A stretch of DNA of 38,480 nucleotides, taken from DATEXQ01 sp035256745 (GTDB taxonomy: Bacteria; Patescibacteriota; Microgenomatia; UBA8517). Within the stretch, counting starts at the first letter, position 1, and the number at the start of each line of letters is the position of its first letter. Below, in pieces: positions 32,882-38,480 of the stretch. The notes under the pieces were generated by a model. The model was not told where the DNA came from. It ran no database searches and saw nothing but the letters and a program-made list of their open reading frames with translations. Location: contig DATEXQ010000002.1 in NCBI GenBank assembly GCA_035256745.1, forward strand, positions 1 through 38,480, written 5' to 3'. A program made the translations under genes and the position numbers.

Positions 32882-32910
32882 TTCAAAACAGAACTCAATC
32901 CTGTTATAAT
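32882..32910 (+). promoter_or_regulatory. Promoter of secG
   Basis: TTCAAA (32882-32887), a 17-base spacer and TATAAT (32905-32910) with an upstream TG (32902-32903) are seen. The -10 ends 12 bases before ATG 32923. A 5-base inverted repeat (AACAG/CTGTT) spans the spacer, but it is too short to call. Confidence 0.6.
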
Positions 32911-32922
32911 TCTAATAATTAA

Positions 32923-33135
32923 ATGATCATAATATTCGCTATTCAAATAATAACTGCTATTGTTGTAATCGGACTTATTCTAATTCAATCCAAAGGAACG
33001 GGTTTGGGAAGAGCTTTTGGATCAAGTTTTTCGTCTAGTTTTACCAGAAGAGGATTGGAAAAATTGATATTTAAGGGAACTTTTGTAGCCACAGCTGTTT
33101 TTATAGTAATTTCAATTTGGCTTATACTTTTGTAA
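32923..33135 (+). CDS. secG: Preprotein translocase subunit SecG
   Basis: This 70-aa SecG subunit supports SecYE-mediated protein export. It has two transmembrane helices, IIIFAIQIITAIVVIGLILI and FVATAVFIVISIWLILL. The conserved cytoplasmic loop reads LIQSKGTGLGRAFGSSFSSSFTRRGLEK, where the Gly/Ser-rich GxGLGxAFG is diagnostic. The promoter is upstream and an anchored solute-binding protein gene follows 7 bp later. Confidence 0.93.
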   Translation: MIIIFAIQIITAIVVIGLILIQSKGTGLGRAFGSSFSSSFTRRGLEKLIFKGTFVATAVFIVISIWLILL

Positions 33136-33142
33136 TTTCTTT

Positions 33143-34462
33143 ATGCTACATACTCTTCGTTACCTAATAAGATTATCTTTTGCATTCGTAAAAAGATTCA
33201 AAGGTTTAATTTTTGGGGGAATTTTAATTGGAATTATTTTATTTCTTATTTTTGGATTTTTAGGACCTAAATTTATGGGAAAAAGCGTAAAAAGAATAGG
33301 AATAACGGGAAGATACCATAGTGATAGTTTACCCAGAAATATTCAGGAAATGATAGGTAAAGGCTTAACTTCTGTAAACGACAGTGGAGAAGTAGCACCT
33401 GATTTGGCTAAAAAATGGGAAACTCCTGATAAGGGTAAAACATGGATATTTACACTTAATGACAATATTTATTGGCAAGATAAAACTTTAATTACAAGTA
33501 AAGACATTAATTATAATTTTTCGGATGTTGAAATAGAAAAACCGGACGATAAAACAATAATATTTAAATTAAAAGATAAATTCTCACCGTTTCCGTCAGT
33601 CGTATCTCAACCCATATTTAAAAAGGGACTTCTTGGAGCAGGTGATTGGAAAATTCAAGATATTATTTTATCAGGAAGTTTTGTTCAACAAATAAACATA
33701 GAAAAGAAAAAAGAAAAACAAATTATTAGATTCTATCCAACAGAAGAAACTTCAAAAAATGCATTTAAAATGGGAAAAGTTGATATCTTAGAAGATTTAT
33801 ATAATCCAACCCCTTTTATTGACTGGAAAACAGTACGGGTTATTAAAACATGGGATAAAAATTTGATAGTAACACTTTTTTTTAATACACAAGATCCAAT
33901 ACTTTCTGAAAAAACATTAAGACAAGCTCTTTTTTATGCCATTAATAAAAACTTTGACGGACCAAGGGCAATATCTCCTATTTCTCAATATTCCTGGGCA
34001 TATAATCCTCAAGTTAAAACATATGATTTTGATCAAAAAAGAGCAAAAGAAATTATTGATGCTCTTCCCGAAGAAGCAAAGGTAGATTTAAAAATAAATC
34101 TTGTAAGTGCACCGGTACTTCTTCCCATTGCAGAAAAAATAGCACAGGATTGGAAAAATGCAGGGATTGACTCACAAATTTTGGTATCATCCGTAATTCC
34201 ACAGGATTTTCAAGCATACCTGGCAATTTTTGAGATTCCCAAAGATCCTGACCAATACGCAATATGGCATTCAACCCAGGAATCTACAAATATTTCAAAT
34301 TACAAAAACCCAAGAATAGATAAACTCCTTGAAGACGGAAGAGCGGAATTGGATCTAAATCAAAGAAGATCAATTTATCTGGATTTTCAAAGATTCCTTC
34401 TTGAAGATGTACCCGCAGCTTTTCTTTATAATCCCTCTACCTACCAAATAGTAAGAAAATAG
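33143..34462 (+). CDS. Membrane-anchored extracellular solute-binding protein (family 5)
   Basis: This 439-aa protein resembles the peptide/nickel-type substrate-binding proteins of ABC importers (SBP family 5). A basic N-terminus and one transmembrane helix (about residues 21-41, GLIFGGILIGIILFLIFGFLG) anchor it. No lipobox Cys is seen, so attachment is by this helix and not by lipidation. SBP-5 hallmarks are VAPDLAKKWETPDKGKTWIF, LNDNIYWQDKTLITSKDINYNF, LRQALFYAINK, SWAYNPQVKTYDFDQKRAKEI and FLLEDVPAAFLYNPSTYQIV. The ligand is unknown. No permease or ATPase partner is in the window. It likely shares a transcript with secG. Confidence 0.86.
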   Translation: MLHTLRYLIRLSFAFVKRFKGLIFGGILIGIILFLIFGFLGPKFMGKSVKRIGITGRYHSDSLPRNIQEMIGKGLTSVNDSGEVAPDLAKKWETPDKGKTWIFTLNDNIYWQDKTLITSKDINYNFSDVEIEKPDDKTIIFKLKDKFSPFPSVVSQPIFKKGLLGAGDWKIQDIILSGSFVQQINIEKKKEKQIIRFYPTEETSKNAFKMGKVDILEDLYNPTPFIDWKTVRVIKTWDKNLIVTLFFNTQDPILSEKTLRQALFYAINKNFDGPRAISPISQYSWAYNPQVKTYDFDQKRAKEIIDALPEEAKVDLKINLVSAPVLLPIAEKIAQDWKNAGIDSQILVSSVIPQDFQAYLAIFEIPKDPDQYAIWHSTQESTNISNYKNPRIDKLLEDGRAELDLNQRRSIYLDFQRFLLEDVPAAFLYNPSTYQIVRK

Positions 34463-34503
34463 TAAATTAAATAGCTTAAAATGTATTTTCTTAATTCTAG
34501 GTA

Positions 34504-34532
34504 TTGACAACATCTTTAACATATTCTAGTCT
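34504..34532 (+). promoter_or_regulatory. Promoter of the copper operon
   Basis: A consensus -35 TTGACA (34504-34509), a 17-base spacer and a weak -10 TAGTCT (34527-34532) ending 6 bases before ATG 34539 are seen. The alternative -10 TATTCT (34522-34527) leaves only a 12-base spacer. Confidence 0.55.
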
Positions 34533-34542
34533 TCGAATATGT
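34519..34542. promoter_or_regulatory. Candidate ArsR operator overlapping the -10 box and start codon
   Basis: ACATATTC (34519-34526) and GAATATGT (34535-34542) are perfect 8-base arms spaced by 8 bases. The layout is like the long imperfect palindromes bound by ArsR/SmtB dimers. The right arm includes the ATG of the regulator gene itself. Binding here would block the promoter, giving autorepression of the whole operon. Confidence 0.65.
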
Positions 34543-35021
34543 ATAGTGATATTTTTTCTCTTCACGCTAAATTATTGAAAGCAATTGCTCATCCCAGACG
34601 ACTTGAAATTATCAATCTATTAAGAAATAAAGAATTACCAGTAAATAGTATTCATTCGATGCTTGATTTACCACAGGCAAATATCAGTCAGCATTTGATG
34701 ATATTAAGAGACGCCGGCGTAGTTTCTACTCGAAGAGATGGAAAGCAAATCTATTATTTTATTAGCCACAATAATTTTATTATGGCAAGCGACTTAATTC
34801 GAGAGATTTTAATAGATAAAAATAAAAATTCTAAAATTGCCAAAGAATTAACTATTAAGATGAATGATTTGGTTCCTTTGGTTCACGATCCCGTCTGTAG
34901 AATGAGATTATCTCCAAAAACGGCAAGTTTTAATTATTCTTATTACAAAGATACTTATTTTTTTTGTGCGAGCGGTTGTTTGAAGAAATTTAAGGAAAAT
35001 CCCAAAAATTATGTCAAATAA
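34539..35021 (+). CDS. ArsR-family repressor fused to a TRASH/YHS metal-binding domain
   Basis: This 160-aa regulator has an ArsR winged helix at about residues 5-92 (LLKAIAHPRRLEIINLLRN, NSIHSMLDLPQANISQHLMIL, STRRDGKQIYYFI). It has a second domain at about 116-160 (DPVCRM, TYFFCASGCLKKF, ENPKNY). Cysteines C120, C143 and C147 follow the spacing C-X22-C-X3-C of TRASH/YHS domains. The HTH part has no cysteine, so the classic alpha-3 metal site of ArsR/SmtB proteins is absent and sensing probably occurs in the fused domain. It heads an operon with copA, which points to copper(I). The copA start lies within its last 11 bp. A leaderless promoter and a start-overlapping operator precede it. Confidence 0.9.
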   Translation: MYSDIFSLHAKLLKAIAHPRRLEIINLLRNKELPVNSIHSMLDLPQANISQHLMILRDAGVVSTRRDGKQIYYFISHNNFIMASDLIREILIDKNKNSKIAKELTIKMNDLVPLVHDPVCRMRLSPKTASFNYSYYKDTYFFCASGCLKKFKENPKNYVK

Positions 35022-37296
35022 TACCGAAATTAAATATTTTTCCATTTCCGGCATGCACTGCGCATCTTGTGCCAATACTATTAAAAGAAAATTGGAAAAA
35101 ATTGATGGAGTTAAGGATTGTTTGGTTAATTATGGATTGGAAAGTGCCAAGATTACTTTTAATCCTGATATTGTTACAACCGATGATATGAATAAAGAAA
35201 TAGATAAACTTGGATACCATTTAATCAACCAATTAAGTAATACCCATATAAATGTTTCTTCCAAACAAAATATTAAAGAACAAAAATTACTGGAATTAGA
35301 AATTCTTAAAAAAAATGTTCAAATCGTAATTCCTTTTGTGGTTATAAGTGTTTCTACGATGATTTGGGAAATCGGAGCAAATACTTTAAATTTATGGTCT
35401 GAAATACCCAGTTACTTATCTTCTTTTCTATATTATCTTTTGCCTATTTTTGCTACTTATACGATGTTTGTCATAGGAAAACCATTTCTTAAAGGTTTAA
35501 TGATTTTTTTAAAGCACGGTGTTGCTAATATGGATACTCTTGTAGGTTTGGGTACATTGGTTGCTTTTTCTTATAGTTTTATTCTTTCTGCTTTTCAAAA
35601 TTTACTTGATCCTTTTTTAAATACCCAACAAACATATTACGATATAGTAATTGTTGTAATTGGGTTTGTTACCTTGGGAAAGTATTTGGAATCTCGTTCA
35701 AAACTTAAAACAGGTGAGGCTTTAGAAAAATTAATCGGTTTACAAGTCAAAACAGCCCTGGTTATACGAAATGGAAAAGAATCTGAAACTCCAATAGAAG
35801 AGGTTGTGGTTGGAGATATTATAAGAGTTAAACCCGGTCAAAAAATACCGGTTGACGGTGAGATTGTTGAAGGCATTTCATCAGTTGATGAATCCATGAT
35901 TACAGGAGAAGGCATTCCTGTTGATAAGGTAATTGGAAACATGGTAATTGGAGCAACTATCAATAAACAGGGAACACTTCTTATTAAGGCTCAAAAAGTA
36001 GGTAGTGATACCATGCTTTCTCAAATAATTATCATGGTAGAAGAAGCGCAAGGATCAAAGGCTCCCATAGAAAAGATGGTTGATAAAATAGCTTCAATAT
36101 TTGTTCCTGCTGTCTTGGTTTTATCTATAGCGGTTCTTATATTATGGATTATTGTTGGTGTTTTATTTATGCCTTTTTCGCAGGCTTTAATTTTAGGTAT
36201 TGTTAGTTTTGTAAGTATTTTGGTAATTGCCTGTCCTTGTGCGATGGGATTGGCAACTCCCACTGCAGTAATAGTGGGTGTTGGTAAAGCTGCACAAGAG
36301 GGTATTCTTATTAAAAATGCCGAGAGTTTGGAAAAAGTTAATTCCATAAAATATGTAGTAATGGATAAAACCGGGACAATTACTAAAGGTTTTCCTCAAG
36401 TAACAGATATTATTCCCTCAAACTATATGTCTTCTAAAGAAATATTAAAAATCTTGGCATCACTAGAGAAAAATTCAGAACATCCAATATCTATTGCAAT
36501 ATTGGAAAAAGCAAATAATCAAAATCTTAATTTAAATAATGTTAGCGATTTTTTTGTTATTGAAGGCAAAGGTCTAAAAGGGAAAATAGTAAATAAAGAG
36601 TATTTTGCTGGGAATCCTTCTTTAGCCAAGGATTTAAAAATTAAGATTAATCAAAAATTAATTGATGATTTCTCCTTAAAGGGAAAGACTCCCGTACTTC
36701 TTATGACCAAAAATGAAATTTTAGGTTATATAGCTATAGCAGACATTATAAAGGAAGAGTCTAAAGGAGTTATCGATTGGTTACACAAGCTTGGTCTTAA
36801 GGTAGTAATGCTTACAGGAGATAATAAAAAAACGGCTCGTTATATTGCAGATATTGTAGGCATAAAAGAGGTTATTGCTGAAGTTCTACCTATTAATAAA
36901 GCAGGAGAGGTAAAAAAACTTCAAAAAAGAGGTTATAAGGTAGCGATGGTAGGAGACGGCATCAATGACGCTCCTGCGCTTGCTACAGCTGATGTGGGGA
37001 TAGCTATGGGAACGGGAACGGATGTTGCCATAGAATCAGCTGGAATGACTCTTTTGGGTGGAAATATCTCAAAGTTACCCAAATCAATCAAATTGGCAAA
37101 AGCCACAATGAGAACCATAAAGCAAAATTTGTTTTGGGCTTTCTTTTACAATGTAATTACAATTCCTGTTGCCGCAGGAATTTTATATCCTTTTTTTGGA
37201 ATATCTTTAAATCCCGCAATTGCAGGGGGAGCTATGGCATTTTCCAGTGTTAGCGTAGTTCTTAATGCTCTTCGTTTGAAATCTGTAAAACTATAA
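35011..37296 (+). CDS. copA: Copper-translocating P1B-type ATPase
   Basis: This 761-aa copper exporter has one N-terminal HMA domain (GMHCASCANTI, C17 and C20) and about eight transmembrane helices. The actuator has GEGIPVDK, the intramembrane metal motif is CPC at 408-410, the phosphorylation site is DKTGT with D452, and GDGINDAPALATADVGIAMG completes the nucleotide domain. The last membrane segments carry MAFSSVSVVLNALRL with the Met-Ser-Ser signature of Cu(I) ATPases, and YN in AFFYNVITIPV. These together identify the Cu(I) type (P1B-1), not Zn/Cd. It overlaps the ArsR gene by 11 bp and is followed 4 bp later by a cupredoxin-fused membrane protein. Confidence 0.96.
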   Translation: MSNNTEIKYFSISGMHCASCANTIKRKLEKIDGVKDCLVNYGLESAKITFNPDIVTTDDMNKEIDKLGYHLINQLSNTHINVSSKQNIKEQKLLELEILKKNVQIVIPFVVISVSTMIWEIGANTLNLWSEIPSYLSSFLYYLLPIFATYTMFVIGKPFLKGLMIFLKHGVANMDTLVGLGTLVAFSYSFILSAFQNLLDPFLNTQQTYYDIVIVVIGFVTLGKYLESRSKLKTGEALEKLIGLQVKTALVIRNGKESETPIEEVVVGDIIRVKPGQKIPVDGEIVEGISSVDESMITGEGIPVDKVIGNMVIGATINKQGTLLIKAQKVGSDTMLSQIIIMVEEAQGSKAPIEKMVDKIASIFVPAVLVLSIAVLILWIIVGVLFMPFSQALILGIVSFVSILVIACPCAMGLATPTAVIVGVGKAAQEGILIKNAESLEKVNSIKYVVMDKTGTITKGFPQVTDIIPSNYMSSKEILKILASLEKNSEHPISIAILEKANNQNLNLNNVSDFFVIEGKGLKGKIVNKEYFAGNPSLAKDLKIKINQKLIDDFSLKGKTPVLLMTKNEILGYIAIADIIKEESKGVIDWLHKLGLKVVMLTGDNKKTARYIADIVGIKEVIAEVLPINKAGEVKKLQKRGYKVAMVGDGINDAPALATADVGIAMGTGTDVAIESAGMTLLGGNISKLPKSIKLAKATMRTIKQNLFWAFFYNVITIPVAAGILYPFFGISLNPAIAGGAMAFSSVSVVLNALRLKSVKL

Positions 37297-37300
37297 AATT

Positions 37301-38368
37301 ATGAACTTATTTCTAATATTTTTAACAGGACTAACCACAGGAGGTCTTTCCTGTTTAGCCTTACAAGGTGGTCTTTTGGCAAGTGTTATAGCAAATCAAA
37401 AAGAACAGGAGCACCAAAATAATATTTCCGATAACATTCAAAATAAATCCAATAATACCTCATATAATACACATGATTTGTTACCCGTTGTGATGTTTTT
37501 GGGAGCTAAATTAACAATTCATACTATTTTGGGTTTTTTTCTGGGACTTCTTGGATCCGTAATTTCTTTAAGTTTGGGGGTACGTCTTATTTTCCAAATT
37601 TTGACAGCATTATTCATGTTTGCTACGGCAATGAATTTATTAAATGTTCATCCTATTTTTAGATATATTGTTTTTCAACCACCTAAGTTTCTTCAAAGAA
37701 TAATAAGGAATTCCATTAAAAGTAAGGCTTTGTTTGCACCATCAATATTAGGTTTAATGACAATATTTATTCCCTGTGGAATAACCCAGGCTATGGAAGT
37801 ATTAGCCATAAATAGCGGTAGTCCCATTACAGGGGCATTGATTATGTTTTTCTTTATTCTAGGAACCTCACCTTTATTTGCTATTTTGGGATTTGCTACA
37901 GCAAAACTTTCTGAAGGCTGGTACAAGAAATTCACAAAATTCGCATCATTTGCCTTAATTATCATGGCTCTCTATAACATTAATGGAGTTTTATTGGTTA
38001 TTAATTCTCCCATTTCTTTAAATAAGATATTTTCTCCAATAAATAATATTTTTTCCAAGAAGGAAACATCTAATAATACCGACGCAGTCATAAAAGACAA
38101 TGTACAACAAGTTACTATTCACATTTTAAATAACGGTTACAATCCAAACTATATCAAAGTAAAAAAAGATATCCCTGTTGAACTAACCTTAAAAAGTAAT
38201 GGTGTATATTCTTGTGCACTTTCATTCATTTTTCAGGAATACGGTATAAGAGTCACTTTACAATCAACCGATTCCAGAACTTTTAAGTTTACTCCCGTAA
38301 ACACAGGAAAATACCAATTTTCTTGTTCGATGGGAATGTATAGAGGAATATTGGAAGTTGTAAAGTAG
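37301..38368 (+). CDS. SafE/DsbD-like membrane protein fused to a C-terminal cupredoxin domain
   Basis: This 355-aa protein has two parts. Residues 1-235 form a six-helix SafE/DsbD_2-like membrane domain with two membrane-embedded Cys motifs, GGLSCLALQGGLL (C18) and IFIPCGITQAME (C159), and a His/Asn/Ser-rich loop at 35-60. Residues 268-355 form a cupredoxin-type domain (IHILNNGYNPNYIKVKKDIP, CALSF with C305, SCSMGMYRG with C342, M344 and M346). The likely role is moving copper or reducing power across the membrane. By analogy the cysteine pair may act like that of DsbD. It is 4 bp after copA, so it belongs to the same operon. The next gene starts 3 bp later. Confidence 0.88.
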   Translation: MNLFLIFLTGLTTGGLSCLALQGGLLASVIANQKEQEHQNNISDNIQNKSNNTSYNTHDLLPVVMFLGAKLTIHTILGFFLGLLGSVISLSLGVRLIFQILTALFMFATAMNLLNVHPIFRYIVFQPPKFLQRIIRNSIKSKALFAPSILGLMTIFIPCGITQAMEVLAINSGSPITGALIMFFFILGTSPLFAILGFATAKLSEGWYKKFTKFASFALIIMALYNINGVLLVINSPISLNKIFSPINNIFSKKETSNNTDAVIKDNVQQVTIHILNNGYNPNYIKVKKDIPVELTLKSNGVYSCALSFIFQEYGIRVTLQSTDSRTFKFTPVNTGKYQFSCSMGMYRGILEVVK

Positions 38369-38371
38369 ATC

Positions 38372-38480
38372 ATGATTAAAATTAACAAAAATTTTAATGG
38401 TAAAAGTACTATTTTTGAAATTAAAGGAATGCATTGTGTAAGTTGTGCAATGAATATAGACGGTTTACTTGAAGATACTC
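38372..38480 (+). CDS. HMA-domain protein, 5' part only (cut by window end)
   Basis: From ATG 38372 an open frame of 36 codons runs to the right edge without a stop. It contains a heavy-metal-associated motif, EIKGMHCVSCAMNID, with the two copper-binding cysteines in CxxC. It could be a small CopZ-type chaperone, or the N-terminal domain of a larger protein such as a second HMA-SafE or ATPase. The gene starts 3 bp after the previous stop, so it belongs to the copper operon. Confidence 0.85.
   Translation, partial: MIKINKNFNGKSTIFEIKGMHCVSCAMNIDGLLEDT

Noticed and set aside
32887..32905. AACAG/CTGTT repeat before secG as an SOS-like box
   Set aside because: Arms are 5 bp and in the reverse order to the CTGT-ACAG box, so it is not a LexA site of the known type.
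1..38480. Recoding of TGA (Gracilibacteria/Absconditabacteria-type code)
   Set aside because: TGA ends lemA, ruvC and holA at the expected protein ends, and no in-frame TGA is needed in any core gene.
1..38480. CRISPR arrays, insertion sequences, tRNA or rRNA genes
   Set aside because: No direct-repeat array, transposase motif or RNA gene signature was found; gaps are short and filled by promoters.

Overview
This 38.5 kb window is a dense, AT-rich bacterial chromosome segment. It carries about 35 protein genes and no gap longer than about 125 bp outside genes. TGA ends several clear genes (lemA, ruvC, holA), so the code is standard. Several traits together point to a Patescibacteria (CPR) genome, probably Microgenomates-like: a UvrC without its C-terminal helix-hairpin-helix part, a bifunctional phosphoglucose/phosphomannose isomerase, a small EF-Tu-domain-like protein, a short HolA, a PEP-synthase/enolase/iPGM block and divergent core enzymes. 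The lineage is inferred from gene content, not from a marker tree.

Layout, left to right. (1) The C-terminal part of a PolX-type DNA polymerase/PHP protein is cut by the left edge. (2) lemA-htpX. (3) gatC-gatA-MFS transporter-gatB-diguanylate cyclase-dnaE, a long co-directional run. (4) rplS, a metallo-beta-lactamase hydrolase and a membrane-anchored SurA-N protein. (5) ruvC, an EF-Tu-like small protein, a phage-type metallopeptidase, holA, phosphomannomutase/phosphoglucomutase and PGI/PMI. (6) ppsA-eno-gpmI, the lower gluconeogenic/glycolytic steps. (7) On the minus strand lexA-dedA, convergent with gpmI and divergent from uvrB. (8) uvrB, an unrecognised 91-aa gene, uvrA, a membrane transglutaminase and uvrC: a complete UvrABC set beside lexA. 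(9) A small four-helix membrane protein, then secG and an anchored solute-binding protein. (10) A copper-handling operon at the right edge: an ArsR regulator fused to a TRASH/YHS metal domain, a CopA ATPase, a DsbD/SafE-like membrane protein fused to a cupredoxin, and the start of an HMA-domain gene cut by the window end.

Regulation. Most transcription-unit heads have a promoter whose -10 hexamer ends only 6 to 9 bases before the start codon, often as an extended -10 (TGn). Examples are arsR, ruvC, the SurA-N gene, lexA, uvrB, the 91-aa gene and the holin-like gene. These transcripts would be leaderless or nearly so. Some genes inside operons carry Shine-Dalgarno sequences instead. Perfect inverted repeats overlap the arsR start codon and the uvrB -10 box and are good operator candidates. 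I saw no classical GC-rich intrinsic terminator, no tRNA or rRNA gene, no insertion sequence and no CRISPR array.

The most interesting items are the copper operon with its fused metal-sensing regulator, the recurrent leaderless promoter layout, the Ser-to-Thr change at the expected nucleophile of phosphoglycerate mutase, a GC-rich hairpin just before uvrA, and the uncharacterised passengers in the UvrABC cluster.
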